A DNA stretch of 64,000 bases from Acidimicrobiaceae bacterium. GTDB lineage: Bacteria; Actinomycetota; Acidimicrobiia; Acidimicrobiales; Ilumatobacteraceae. The position numbers and the translations under genes were made by a program. Each line of letters opens with the position of its first letter. The first letter of the stretch is position 1. The notes beneath the pieces are model-generated. The model saw nothing but the letters and a program-made list of their open reading frames with translations, had not been told where the DNA came from and ran no database searches. Positions 8,458 to 17,184 of the stretch are shown in pieces. Location: positions 62,001-126,000 of the forward strand of contig CANFGT010000002.1 of NCBI GenBank assembly GCA_947446815.1, given 5' to 3'.

Positions 8458-10731
8458 ATGAGCACGAACGCAGCACCCGCCGCCGAGAAGACGCCAAAGC
8501 GCCTTCGCCCGTACCAATTGTCGATCGCCCTTGGCCTCGGCATGGGTACGTTCACCTTGGTGTCGGGAATCATCCCCCAATTCACCCATTGGCACGACGA
8601 GTCGTCAAAAAGCCGTGAGGTCTTCGAAGGAATCCCCGGACCATTGCAGGCCGCCTTCTACACAATCCTTCCTGTGATGCTCATCTGGGGCGCCTTCCGC
8701 TTTGCCGATCGCGTGCGCAACTGGGAACGTGGTGCACCAGATCGTCGCAAGACAACAACAAAGAATGCCAAGCGTCGTCTCGCTGACTACCGCGCTGGTG
8801 TGTACATGCGCACCTTGCTTCGCGATAGCGCAGCTGGCCTCATGCACTCGCTCATCTACTTCGGTTTCCTCATCTTGTTAGGTGTCACCACTGCGCTCGA
8901 GCTCGATCACCAATTGCCAGAGTCGTTGAAGTTCCTTCACGGCACCGTGTACCAGGGATACGTCTTCGTCGGTGATACCGCAGGCCTCATGTTCACACTC
9001 GGAGTTGTATGGGCAATTGTTCGTCGCTACATCCAACAGCCATATCGCATCCGCATTAAGACAAAGGCAGAACACGGCATCATCCTTGGCGTCCTGTTGC
9101 TGATTGGCCTTTCCGGTTTTGCTGCGGAAATGTTCCGTATGGCTGCAGGCCCTGTTGGTGGAGTTGGATCCAACTTCGAAGCATGGTCGTACATCGGATT
9201 CCCATTGTCAAAACTCGTCGATGGTCTCGCCCATGGCACCCTTGAGAACTGGCACCAGGCAATGTGGATCACGCACGTTGTTGCATTCATCGCGTTCCTC
9301 GCGTTGTTGCCCATCACGATGTTGCGCCACATGTTCACATCGCCGCTCAACATGTACCTCAAGGACAGAGATCGTCCGAAGGGCGCAATGCGCGCAATGC
9401 CAAACCTCACCGAGACATCGCTTGAGACATTTGGTGCTGCAGTGATCGAAGATTTCACATGGAAGCAACTGCTCGATACCGATGCATGCACCATGTGTGG
9501 TCGTTGCACCAGCGTGTGCCCAGCACATGCAACAGGCAAGCCGCTCGACCCACGAGAAATCGTGTTGAAGACTGGTGAAGTCATGGCAGCAACCGCTGCA
9601 CACGCACCAGGCGGAATGGTGTCGCCACCATTGTCCGTTGATTCTGAAATCAAGATTGGTGCTAACTCACTCTTCGAGCGCATCAGTGCTGAAGAAGTCT
9701 GGTCATGCACAACGTGTAAGGCCTGTGACGAAATCTGTCCGGTCAACATCGAGATTCTCGACAAGATCCTCGACATGCGTCGTTACTTGTCGCTCATGGA
9801 AAGCAACTTCCCTGCAGAGTTGGGCAACGCCTACCGCGCAATGGAAAACCAGGGCAACCCATGGGGCATGAACCAGGACGACCGCGCCGATTGGGCCAAG
9901 GACCTCAACGTAGAAGTTGTTGATCCGGGTGCAGCGTTCAACCACGAGTACCTCTACTGGGTTGGTTGCGCCGGTTCCTTCGATGACAAGAACAAGAAAG
10001 TGACACAAGCAATGGCCAAGCTCCTCGAGCGTGCCAATGTTGACGTTGCAATTCTCGGACCAAGCGAAATGTGCACAGGTGACTCTGCACGTCGTTCTGG
10101 TAACGAGTACTTGTTCCAGATGCTCGCATTGCCCAACATTGAAATGATGAACGGCATGGGTGTGAAGAAGATCATCACGCAGTGCCCACACTGTTTCAAC
10201 ACATTGAAGAACGAGTACCCACAATTGGGTGGCAACTACGAAGTTGTTCACCACAGTGAGTTCCTTGAGTTCCTCATTGATTCAGGCAAGTTAGACATGC
10301 GTAACGCTTCTCTTGAAGACCGCATCGTGTACCACGACTCGTGTTACCTCGGCCGTCACAACGACGTCTATATGGCACCACGCAAGGTCGTTGGTTCCAT
10401 CAAGGGCTTGCAGATTGTTGAAATGCCACGCAACGGCACCAAGGGAATGTGCTGCGGCGCAGGTGGTGCTCGCATGTGGATGGAAGAGTCCATCGGTGTC
10501 AAGGTCAACGATGAGCGCGCGCAAGAAGCAATCAGCACTGGTGCTGGTCGCGTCGCCACCGCTTGTCCGTTCTGCTACATCATGTTGGACGACGGCGTAA
10601 AGGCTGCCGGTGCTGAAGAGGATCAAGTGAAGGTTGCAGACATTGCAATTCACGTCCTCGAAGCATTGGAGAACGGCGAGAAAGAAATGGCCGTGCTCGA
10701 CGCACCACTTGCTGGTTCTGTCGGCGAATAA
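8458..10731 (+). CDS. etfD: EtfD-like membrane iron-sulfur oxidoreductase
   Basis: Probable membrane dehydrogenase passing electrons from electron-transfer flavoprotein (fatty-acid beta-oxidation) to menaquinone, as proposed for mycobacterial EtfD (Rv0338c). The 757 residues hold about six membrane helices in the first 300, resembling a nitrate-reductase gamma/cytochrome b subunit. Two 4Fe-4S motifs follow: CTMCGRCTSVCP (about 344-355) and CTTCKACDEICP (about 417-428). Two HdrB-type cysteine-rich modules complete it, ending with the CCGAGGARMW motif near 665. As in mycobacteria it lies beside the aspC/alaA-type gene. The substrate assignment comes from family and context. Confidence 0.85.
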   Translation: MSTNAAPAAEKTPKRLRPYQLSIALGLGMGTFTLVSGIIPQFTHWHDESSKSREVFEGIPGPLQAAFYTILPVMLIWGAFRFADRVRNWERGAPDRRKTTTKNAKRRLADYRAGVYMRTLLRDSAAGLMHSLIYFGFLILLGVTTALELDHQLPESLKFLHGTVYQGYVFVGDTAGLMFTLGVVWAIVRRYIQQPYRIRIKTKAEHGIILGVLLLIGLSGFAAEMFRMAAGPVGGVGSNFEAWSYIGFPLSKLVDGLAHGTLENWHQAMWITHVVAFIAFLALLPITMLRHMFTSPLNMYLKDRDRPKGAMRAMPNLTETSLETFGAAVIEDFTWKQLLDTDACTMCGRCTSVCPAHATGKPLDPREIVLKTGEVMAATAAHAPGGMVSPPLSVDSEIKIGANSLFERISAEEVWSCTTCKACDEICPVNIEILDKILDMRRYLSLMESNFPAELGNAYRAMENQGNPWGMNQDDRADWAKDLNVEVVDPGAAFNHEYLYWVGCAGSFDDKNKKVTQAMAKLLERANVDVAILGPSEMCTGDSARRSGNEYLFQMLALPNIEMMNGMGVKKIITQCPHCFNTLKNEYPQLGGNYEVVHHSEFLEFLIDSGKLDMRNASLEDRIVYHDSCYLGRHNDVYMAPRKVVGSIKGLQIVEMPRNGTKGMCCGAGGARMWMEESIGVKVNDERAQEAISTGAGRVATACPFCYIMLDDGVKAAGAEEDQVKVADIAIHVLEALENGEKEMAVLDAPLAGSVGE

Positions 10732-10742
10732 CTAATTCATAC

Positions 10743-10778
10743 AAAAGGGCGTCGGTGCTTCGGCACCGGCGCCCTTTT
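10743..10778. terminator. Bidirectional intrinsic terminator
   Basis: A 16-bp stem (one G-T pair) with a TTCG tetraloop. The stem ends in AAAA on the left and TTTT on the right, so it can terminate both converging transcripts: the EtfD-like gene and the aminotransferase. Confidence 0.9.
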
Positions 10779-10809
10779 GTGTTTCTCAATTCAGAATGAA
10801 TGAGTGGAT

Positions 10810-12036
10810 TCAGTTTTTGGGCGGCACCCATGTCGACAAGAAGTTACCCAGGCGATGAATCGCCTCAGTGAGATCTTTCGCCCATGGCAATGTCACGAGG
10901 CGCAAGTGGTCGGGGCTTGGCCAGTTAAAGCCCGTGCCCTGCACCAACAACACGTGTTCTGCGCGCAAGAAATCGAGAACGAAGCGGCGGTCATCCTTGA
11001 TGGGATACATCTCGGGGTCAAGCTTGGGGAACACATACAGCGCACCCTTTGGTTCGACGCATGTAACACCTGGAATCTCACGTAGAGCCTTCACTGCGGC
11101 ATCGCGCTGAGCCAACAAACGACCACCGGGCAAGATGAGATCTTGAATGCTTTGGCGGCCACCCAATGCAGTTTGAATTGCGTGTTGTGCTGGAACATTT
11201 GGGCACAAGCGCATGTTCGTGAGCATGTTGATGCCTTCGATGTAACTAGCAGCGTGCTCACGCGGCCCTGTCACCATCATCCAACCAGAACGGAAACCGG
11301 CAAGGCGGTAGGCCTTTGATAATCCGTTGAATGTGAACGTCAAAACATCAGGTGCAACTTCAGCGAAGTTGTGATGGATTGCGTCGTCGTACAAAATCTT
11401 GTCGTAGATCTCATCGGCGAACACAATGAGGTTGCGCTCTGCTGCAATGTCTGCAATCTCGCGCAACACTTTGCGGCTGTACACAGCACCTGTTGGGTTG
11501 TTCGGGTTGATGACGACAATGGCGCGCGTGCGATCCGTGATCTTCGAACGAATATCTTCGAGGTCGGGATTCCAGTCGTTGTCTTCGTCGCACAAGTAAT
11601 GCACTGGCTTGCCGCCGGCAAGGCTGGTGCTTGCGGTCCACAACGGATAATCCGGTGCAGGAATTAAAACTTCATCACCCGAATCAAGCAATGCATTCAG
11701 GGCTAATTGAATGAGTTCGCTTGCGCCGTTACCCAACCAGATATCGTCGGGGTCGGTGATTTCAATGCCGCGAGTTTGATAACTCTGCACAACAGCAGTG
11801 CGTGCGGAACGAATTCCTTGCGAGTCGGAATAGCCCTGAGATTCCTGCAAGTGACGAATCACATCCACCAAAATTTCTGGTGGAGCTTCAAAACCAAATG
11901 GAGCAGGGTTACCAATGTTGAGTTTGGTGATGCGATGCCCTTGTTCTTCCAGACGTTTTGCTTCAATCAACACTGGTCCACGAATGTCGTAGAGCACGTC
12001 TTCTAGTTTGTGCGACTGGTGAATCTCGCCAGGCAT
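10810..12036 (-). CDS. Class I aminotransferase, AlaA/AspC type
   Basis: PLP-dependent cytoplasmic aminotransferase, probably glutamate-pyruvate (alanine) or aspartate type. The 408 residues align well by eye with E. coli AlaA and mycobacterial AspC (Rv0337c), for example at LNIGNPAPFGFEAP (about 39-52). The PLP lysine is about Lys241 in FNGLSKAYRLAGFRSGW, and the INPNNPTGAVYS motif (about 176-187) is intact. The stop of upstream dcd lies 2 bp before this start, so the two genes are co-transcribed. Confidence 0.93.
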   Translation of the reverse strand: MPGEIHQSHKLEDVLYDIRGPVLIEAKRLEEQGHRITKLNIGNPAPFGFEAPPEILVDVIRHLQESQGYSDSQGIRSARTAVVQSYQTRGIEITDPDDIWLGNGASELIQLALNALLDSGDEVLIPAPDYPLWTASTSLAGGKPVHYLCDEDNDWNPDLEDIRSKITDRTRAIVVINPNNPTGAVYSRKVLREIADIAAERNLIVFADEIYDKILYDDAIHHNFAEVAPDVLTFTFNGLSKAYRLAGFRSGWMMVTGPREHAASYIEGINMLTNMRLCPNVPAQHAIQTALGGRQSIQDLILPGGRLLAQRDAAVKALREIPGVTCVEPKGALYVFPKLDPEMYPIKDDRRFVLDFLRAEHVLLVQGTGFNWPSPDHLRLVTLPWAKDLTEAIHRLGNFLSTWVPPKN

Positions 12037-12038
12037 GA

Positions 12039-12602
12039 TTACTGGAAGTTCTCGAAATAGCGACTTGGTGTTGGCCCGCGCTGACCCTGATACTTCGAAC
12101 CTTTTGCGCCAGAGCCGTATGGCTTCTCTGCCGGCGATGTCATCTTGATGAAGCTGATCTGACCGATCTTCATTCCGGGATACAACGTGATGGGAAGGTT
12201 CGCAAGATTCGCAAGTTCCAAAGTGACGTGGCCATCAAAACCAGCATCAATGAAGCCAGCAGTGGAGTGAATGACAAGACCCAGGCGGCCCAAGGAACTC
12301 TTGCCTTCCACACGTGCGACTAAATCATTAGGAACACCGACGCGCTCCAGCGTCGACCCGAGGACGAATTCACCAGGGTGAAGCATGAAGGCATCGCCAT
12401 CTTTGACTTCCACCAATTCTGTGAGATCGGTGAGGTCTTTCTTGACATCGAGGACCGCGGCCGAGTGGTTACGGAAGACGCGGAACAGGTTCGACACCTT
12501 GACATCGATGCTGCTGGGTTGCACACAGGTCTCATCAAAAGGCTCGATGATGATGCGGTCAGCCGCAATCTCGGCACGAAGGTCACGGTCAGAAAGAATC
12601 AC
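12039..12602 (-). CDS. dcd: dCTP deaminase, probably bifunctional dCTP deaminase/dUTPase
   Basis: Converts dCTP to dUTP; the mycobacterial type goes directly to dUMP. The 187-residue form starts at GTG 12602, which gives the usual N-terminus ILSDRDLR and has an AGGG site about 9 bases upstream. A TTG at 12629 would add nine residues and is less likely. The family core [10 protein letters not shown] with [14 protein letters not shown] is intact and resembles the mycobacterial bifunctional enzyme. It is followed by the aminotransferase gene after 2 bp. Confidence 0.94.
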   Translation of the reverse strand: MILSDRDLRAEIAADRIIIEPFDETCVQPSSIDVKVSNLFRVFRNHSAAVLDVKKDLTDLTELVEVKDGDAFMLHPGEFVLGSTLERVGVPNDLVARVEGKSSLGRLGLVIHSTAGFIDAGFDGHVTLELANLANLPITLYPGMKIGQISFIKMTSPAEKPYGSGAKGSKYQGQRGPTPSRYFENFQ

Positions 12603-12650
12603 GCCTGAAACCCTACCCAATAGGGCCAAAGGGAATCCTTTGAATATCGC

Positions 12651-13007
12651 TTATGGCTCGAGAACAACCCAGCCACGGCTCTGTAATTCAGCCGCCAGCA
12701 CTTCTGAAGGTACAGATTTCAAAGACTTTTCTGCTGCCGTCACTTTGGGCTTCAGTGCTTGGGGCGACGGAGTAACCGGAGTGGGAACTGCATCGGCAGA
12801 TTCGGCAATTTCAGCCCACTCTTGCAATTGGGCAATGAAGTTGTCGGCCTCGTCGCGAGTGAATCTTCCGCCAGCTTGACGCTGATTGAAACCCATGGGG
12901 CCTCTTGCGTCACGAAAATCGGAATGCCCTGCCGCATTCAAGAGAGCGAGTAGTTCTTTCACTTGCTTCGCATTGGCCGGTGGGCCTGAGGGTTGTCCGA
13001 ATGCCAT
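12651..13007 (-). CDS. Conserved hypothetical protein
   Basis: 118 residues, no signal peptide or membrane segment. The N-terminal half (about 10-70) is predicted helical with a conserved-looking GFNQRQAGGRFTRDEADNFI segment. A Pro/Thr linker follows (about 75-85), and the last 35 residues form another helical unit ending GWVVLEP. I do not recognise the family. It lies between dcd and a small membrane-protein gene, downstream of dnaB. Confidence 0.7.
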   Translation of the reverse strand: MAFGQPSGPPANAKQVKELLALLNAAGHSDFRDARGPMGFNQRQAGGRFTRDEADNFIAQLQEWAEIAESADAVPTPVTPSPQALKPKVTAAEKSLKSVPSEVLAAELQSRGWVVLEP

Positions 13008-13032
13008 GTGTTGACCGTAGCGGTGGGGTGGC

Positions 13033-13242
13033 TCAGCCCTTGATCAGGCTGACGAGTGACCATAATGCAGCCACAACGCCCACCATGGCCATCATGACGC
13101 TGCGGCCCTTGGGAGCGATCTGTAGGTCGCCGTCGTCACGTGGCTTTTCCGGGGGTTTGACCAGAGCCATGACGTTGCCCACGGCAAGGGCGCCACCTAA
13201 AGCAAGAACGAGATAGACAATGAGATTGTCGCCGAGAAGCAT
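13033..13242 (-). CDS. Small two-helix membrane protein
   Basis: 69 residues with two hydrophobic segments (about 7-28 and 49-67). They are separated by a charged loop (PPEKPRDDGDLQIAPKGR) that would lie in the cytoplasm. It is 18 bp downstream of dnaB and on the same strand. Function unknown; the compact two-helix hairpin plan is common among small actinobacterial membrane proteins. Confidence 0.7.
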   Translation of the reverse strand: MLLGDNLIVYLVLALGGALAVGNVMALVKPPEKPRDDGDLQIAPKGRSVMMAMVGVVAALWSLVSLIKG

Positions 13243-13260
13243 GATTTCAGATTACGCGCG

Positions 13261-14637
13261 TCACTCAGGTTCGTCGACGAACTGCGTATAAGCCTTGTTG
13301 AACAACAAGCGAATGTCTCCCGTTGGTCCCGAACGGTGCTTGCTAACGATGACATCGGCAAAGCCGCGGTCGTTGGCGTTTGCTTCTGGGTTTGAAGCTT
13401 CCTCGCGATACAAGAACATGATGACGTCAGCGTCCTGCTCCAGTGCACCGGATTCACGAAGGTCGGACAACACGGGGCGACGATCTTGTCGCTGTTCAAT
13501 GCCACGGCTCAACTGGCTCAAAGCAACAACAGGAATGCCAAACTCACGCGACAACAACTTGAGGCCACGGCTGATTTCTGCAACTTCCAACTGGCGGCTC
13601 TCTTGAGTTCCGCCACCCATCAGTTGCAAATAGTCGACAACAACCATCGCTGGTTGCGCATCAGCCACAGCGACACGACGCAACTTCTGGCGAATCTGCA
13701 TCACAGAAATTTGTGGAGTGTCATCGATATACAACGGAATCTCAAGGCGATTCATTGCATGTGTAATTTTTGTCCAGTCGGCTTCTTGCAAACGACCACT
13801 GCGCATTCGGTCGGAGTCCACTTGCGCTTCTGCCGACAAAATTCTTTGAGTGAGTTCTGTTGCAGACATTTCAAGCGAGAAAAAAAGCACGGGGCGATTC
13901 GTTGCGCGCGCCGCACTCACAGCCATACCGAGAGCAAACGCTGACTTACCCATTGCAGGACGTGCACCAACGATGTTGAGTGTTCCAGGTTGCATACCCG
14001 AAAGAAGCTTGTCCAGCTTTGTGTAGCCAGTCTTCACACCGGTGATTTCGTTGCCGGCATCGAATCGATCTTCGAGAATCTTTGTAACTGCACCCGTGAG
14101 CTCATGCAGTTTTTGCAACGAGTCTGTGAGTTGTTCATCACCGATGTCGAAAACAATTTGTTCTGCTTTGTCAATCGCAATGCGAATGTCGGCTGGTGAT
14201 GAATAACCAAGATCGGCAATGTCGCTTGCGCCCTTGATTAGTCGTCGCAATGTTGCAGTGTCGCGAACAATCTTGATGTAGCGGCCAGCGCTACTGACAG
14301 ATGGCGTGGCGTTCAGCAGGTCGTTGAGGAAATTCAGACCACCGAGATCGTCAAGCAAATTGCTGCGACGCAATTCTTCGGACACAGTGACAGCGTCAAT
14401 CGCTTCGCCAATACCCGACAACGATTTGATTGCGGCATACACATGACCATGAGCCGGCTTGTAGAAGTCGCTTGCATCCAGTTGTTGCTCAATCGCAAGC
14501 CCCACTGGATTTTCATCCAACAACATTGCGCCCAACAGCGACGCTTCTGCATCGAGGTTGTGCGGAGGCGTGCGACTATCAGTGCGAGGTGCTGGCCGAT
14601 TGTTGGACCGCTCGGGGCGGTCGGAATAGTCCGTCAT
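13261..14637 (-). CDS. dnaB: Replicative DNA helicase DnaB
   Basis: Hexameric 5'-3' helicase that unwinds the replication fork. The 458 residues have the N-terminal primase-interacting domain (about 25-130) and the RecA-like domain with Walker A GARPAMGKS (about 224-232). The Walker B lies in MVVVDYLQLM and the DnaB motif 4 in SDLRESGALEQDADVI. There is no sign of an intein, which some actinobacterial DnaB proteins carry. It lies downstream of rplI as in mycobacteria, with DnaA-box-like sequences in the gap. Confidence 0.98.
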   Translation of the reverse strand: MTDYSDRPERSNNRPAPRTDSRTPPHNLDAEASLLGAMLLDENPVGLAIEQQLDASDFYKPAHGHVYAAIKSLSGIGEAIDAVTVSEELRRSNLLDDLGGLNFLNDLLNATPSVSSAGRYIKIVRDTATLRRLIKGASDIADLGYSSPADIRIAIDKAEQIVFDIGDEQLTDSLQKLHELTGAVTKILEDRFDAGNEITGVKTGYTKLDKLLSGMQPGTLNIVGARPAMGKSAFALGMAVSAARATNRPVLFFSLEMSATELTQRILSAEAQVDSDRMRSGRLQEADWTKITHAMNRLEIPLYIDDTPQISVMQIRQKLRRVAVADAQPAMVVVDYLQLMGGGTQESRQLEVAEISRGLKLLSREFGIPVVALSQLSRGIEQRQDRRPVLSDLRESGALEQDADVIMFLYREEASNPEANANDRGFADVIVSKHRSGPTGDIRLLFNKAYTQFVDEPE

Positions 14638-14666
14638 AGAAGTCCCCTACCTTGCCAGCGATTCCT

Positions 14667-14741
14667 TGTGGATTGCTAGTGGATAACCCTGCGAAATCCC
14701 TGTGGATAGGGCTGGGGAAAAAGTTCGGAATATGTGGATAA
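14667..14741 (-). promoter_or_regulatory. DnaA-box cluster upstream of dnaB
   Basis: The rplI-dnaB gap holds one perfect box (TGTGGATAA, 14733-14741), two single-mismatch boxes (14678-14686 and 14701-14709) and a weaker one (14667-14675), all in the same orientation within 75 bp. A repeated same-strand arrangement upstream of the helicase gene suggests DnaA control of dnaB or DnaA titration; this is inferred. Confidence 0.5.
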
Positions 14742-14762
14742 CGGTGTGCATCGCACGGCTGA

Positions 14763-15206
14763 TCAGCCGGCGACCACCGAAATCTTGATGTTGCATTCGA
14801 CGTCTGCGTGCAGACGAACAAGCGCACTGTGCGAGCCAGTGGTGCGAATCGGCTGAGCCACAATCTTCTTGCGATCAAGCGAGACGCCAGCTTGTGCTGC
14901 CAATGCCGCTGCGATGTCAGCCGTTGTGACGGAACCGAACAAACGACCCTCGTTGCCCGACTTTGCCTTCACAGTGAATGCGCGGGCGGTGAGTGCTTCT
15001 GCCACGGTGCGAGCTGCCTCGCGGTCGTTGGCTTCACGAAGGTCACGTGCGCGACGCATTGCATTTGCCTGGTTGATTGCTCCGTCGGTTGCAACAAGTG
15101 CAAGTCCACGTGGCAAGAGGTAGTTGCGAGCATGGCCATCGGCCACGGTCACGATGTCACCGCGACGGCCAACGCCGGCGATGTCTTCACGAAGAATTAC
15201 GTTCAT
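14763..15206 (-). CDS. rplI: 50S ribosomal protein L9
   Basis: Binds 23S rRNA near the L1 stalk. The 147 residues show the N-terminal rRNA-binding domain with its signature (GRRGDIVTVADGHARNYLLP, about 13-32), the long connecting helix, and the C-terminal domain. The gene starts 1 bp after rpsR and belongs to the rpsF-ssb-rpsR-rplI set. Confidence 0.98.
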   Translation of the reverse strand: MNVILREDIAGVGRRGDIVTVADGHARNYLLPRGLALVATDGAINQANAMRRARDLREANDREAARTVAEALTARAFTVKAKSGNEGRLFGSVTTADIAAALAAQAGVSLDRKKIVAQPIRTTGSHSALVRLHADVECNIKISVVAG

Positions 15207-15207
15207 A

Positions 15208-15636
15208 TCAGGCCTCTACTTCGGTCTCTACTGCCTCAGCAGCGGTGGTCTCGGTTGACTCTTCTGCAACTTCTTCATTCACGTTTGCGAACTCAGAAGT
15301 AATCGGCTGCTCTGGCATTTCCAAAGTGCCCTCTTCCTCACGGCCTTCCTTGCCTGGGCGAGGAGCGCGGGTGGAAACGGTGCGCTTGGTGTACGGCAAC
15401 AGTGCCATTTCGCGAGCGTTCTTGATTGCTGTCGCGAGCTCACGCTGCTGCTGCACGTTTGTGCCGCTCATGCGCTGTCCGCGAATCTTTGAGCGGTCGG
15501 TCATGAAGCGCTGAAGCAGGCTCACGTCCTTGTAGTCAATGAAGTAAACCTTCTCGGCTGCGAGAGGGTTTGCCTTCTTCTTGAACTTGCGGTTCGCCTC
15601 GCGGGCGTTGCGAATTTTGTTCGTCTTGCTAGTCAT
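15208..15636 (-). CDS. rpsR: 30S ribosomal protein S18 with long acidic C-terminal tail
   Basis: Binds S6 and 16S rRNA in the platform. The S18 core is complete within about residues 1-88, with the signature VYFIDYKDVSLLQRFMTDRS. No zinc-binding cysteines are present (a C-minus type). Residues 89-142 are extra: a basic Arg/Pro stretch, then an acidic Ala/Glu/Thr-rich tail. Typical bacterial S18 is 75-95 residues. The reading frame closes 1 bp before rplI, so the tail is not an artefact of a missed stop. Confidence 0.96.
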   Translation of the reverse strand: MTSKTNKIRNAREANRKFKKKANPLAAEKVYFIDYKDVSLLQRFMTDRSKIRGQRMSGTNVQQQRELATAIKNAREMALLPYTKRTVSTRAPRPGKEGREEEGTLEMPEQPITSEFANVNEEVAEESTETTAAEAVETEVEA

Positions 15637-15686
15637 TTTGAGGTCCTTGTGTCAGGGAAGAGTAAGAGGGAAGGGATAGGAATAGA

Positions 15687-16166
15687 TCAGAAGGGTTCTT
15701 CGTCAGCTGGGAAGTAATCGCCACCACCGGCGTTGCCGCCAGAGTTGCCACCACTGAATCCGCCGCGATTTCCGCCGCCGCCGTTGCCGTTGCCGCCGTT
15801 GCCACCTTCGGTACGTGGGTTGCGCTCAATAGAAGCGGTGGCCCAACGAAGGCTTGGCCCGATTTCATCGGCGTTGATTTCGATAGCTGTGCGCTTCTCG
15901 CCTTCACGGTTTTGGTATTCGCGCTGCTCAAGGCGACCCGAAACGACAACGCGCATGCCCTTGGTGAGGGTTGATGCAGCGTTCTCGCCGAGTTGACCCC
16001 AAGCGACGATGTTGAAGTAGGAGGTTTGCTCCTGCCATTCACCATTGACCTGGTATCGGCGGCTGACCGCGATACCGAAGGATGCAACGCCGCGTCCACC
16101 GGTGGTGAAACGGAGTTCTGGATCGCGGGTCAAGTTGCCCACGAGAGTGATTGAGTTATCGGCCAT
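15687..16166 (-). CDS. ssb: Single-stranded DNA-binding protein
   Basis: Binds single-stranded DNA during replication and repair. The 159 residues have an OB fold (about 1-110) beginning NSITLVGNLTRDPELRFT. A Gly/Asn-rich low-complexity linker follows (about 118-148). The acidic tip ends DEEPF and recruits replication and repair partners. It is the house-keeping copy between rpsF and rpsR. Confidence 0.98.
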   Translation of the reverse strand: MADNSITLVGNLTRDPELRFTTGGRGVASFGIAVSRRYQVNGEWQEQTSYFNIVAWGQLGENAASTLTKGMRVVVSGRLEQREYQNREGEKRTAIEINADEIGPSLRWATASIERNPRTEGGNGGNGNGGGGNRGGFSGGNSGGNAGGGDYFPADEEPF

Positions 16167-16225
16167 TGGATGGAACCTTTCCGAAAAAGTGACGTTTAGG
16201 GAGCAGAGGGCTCGAAAGGGACGGA

Positions 16226-16552
16226 CTAAACCGCCGAGACCATTCCACGACGTGCTGCCTCATCGTCAGGAAGACGGAGGAGCTTGTGGCGAAGTACATC
16301 GTCAGAGAGACGGAAGTTGCGCTCAACTTCGTCCATGGCGCCAGCTGGTGCAAGGAGGTTGAACACTGCGTAGTACCCGTCATCCTGCTTCTGGATTGGG
16401 TATGCCAAGCGACGCTTGCCCCACCAGTCAGGGTTTCCGTGAACCTGTCCACCAACATTGGTGATGCCAGTGCTGATTGTCTTCAACCAACTGTGGGCGT
16501 TGCTCTCTTCGAGCTTGCCGCTGATTATGACCATTAGTTCGTAAGCACGCAT
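16226..16552 (-). CDS. rpsF: 30S ribosomal protein S6
   Basis: Partner of S18 on the small-subunit platform. The 108-residue form starts at ATG 16552 (MRAYELMVII), with a GGGAGG site about 8 bases upstream. A longer in-frame extension to 16654 has no S6 similarity and is rejected. Signature segments WGKRRLAYPIQKQDDGYYAVF and VLRHKLLR are present. It heads the rpsF-ssb-rpsR-rplI set, and its leader contains two abutting hairpins. Confidence 0.96.
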   Translation of the reverse strand: MRAYELMVIISGKLEESNAHSWLKTISTGITNVGGQVHGNPDWWGKRRLAYPIQKQDDGYYAVFNLLAPAGAMDEVERNFRLSDDVLRHKLLRLPDDEAARRGMVSAV

Positions 16553-16573
16553 AGCGTGTGACCTCCCTTCGGA

Positions 16574-16604
16574 CCCGATTACGACTCGGGGCCCCTTGCG
16601 GGGC
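16574..16604 (-). promoter_or_regulatory. Paired hairpins in the rpsF leader
   Basis: Read on the minus strand, a 5-bp stem GCCCC/GGGGC with a GCAA loop (16591-16604) is followed directly by a CCCGA/TCGGG stem with a 7-base loop (16574-16590). This ends about 22 bases before the rpsF start. Many bacteria autoregulate rpsF through an S6:S18-binding leader RNA; whether this is that motif cannot be settled by eye. Confidence 0.35.
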
Positions 16605-16743
16605 AGGGTGAATATGTGCCCCGAAAGCGTATCTGCTCCGATGCACCATCCCACGGGGGTGGGTCACGGAGGCAAAACCCTTATCTGACAAGGCCATGTG
16701 CACGCAGGCTCAATGGTGACGGCAGGCAATTGTGGGGTTTTGG

Positions 16744-17154
16744 TTAGCGGACGGCCTTTGCGCGGCCAGGGCCGTTCCCTGAAATAGGGAGCACCCGGAG
16801 CAAATGGTGCCACCGACAGCCGGGGCACGCTTCCACCACATAGGCCGCGTATTCGTGACCCGTGCGCTTCAATTTGTCGATATCGCTGGCCTCAGTCACG
16901 CATTTGCCATGTTTGGGCAGACCATGGCCAAAGACATAGGTCACTAACACAACGTTCACTTCTTCGCAGATGGGGCACACCGTCTTTGAGGGTTCGCCAA
17001 TATTGCGAGCAGCCCGAATGAGCTCGGGATGCGCATCACAGACAGAGTCTTTGCTGATGCGGCGTTTCTTCACTTCGTTGATCAGAGAGCGTCGCGCAAG
17101 TTGATGATCGACAACGCCGACATCACCTCTCAACATGTCAACGGAGAAACCCAT
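16744..17154 (-). CDS. DUF5318-like zinc-ribbon protein
   Basis: 136 residues, no membrane segment. Paired cysteines at CPICEE (about 60-63) and CPGC (about 110-113) with nearby histidines suggest a zinc ribbon. It resembles the actinobacterial DUF5318 family, found near rpsF in mycobacteria as here, but that assignment is from memory. Function unknown. It is divergent from a methyltransferase gene with a 30-bp gap. Confidence 0.7.
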   Translation of the reverse strand: MGFSVDMLRGDVGVVDHQLARRSLINEVKKRRISKDSVCDAHPELIRAARNIGEPSKTVCPICEEVNVVLVTYVFGHGLPKHGKCVTEASDIDKLKRTGHEYAAYVVEACPGCRWHHLLRVLPISGNGPGRAKAVR

Positions 17155-17184
17155 AGAGCCACAAGATAGCCATAAGATTCGAAG

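Noticed and set aside
9027-9776. 249-codon minus-strand frame
   Set aside because: Antisense to the EtfD-like gene, whose iron-sulfur motifs are intact in the other strand.
15720-15800. Gly-codon-rich repetitive stretch as a DNA repeat element
   Set aside because: It encodes the normal Gly-rich linker of SSB.
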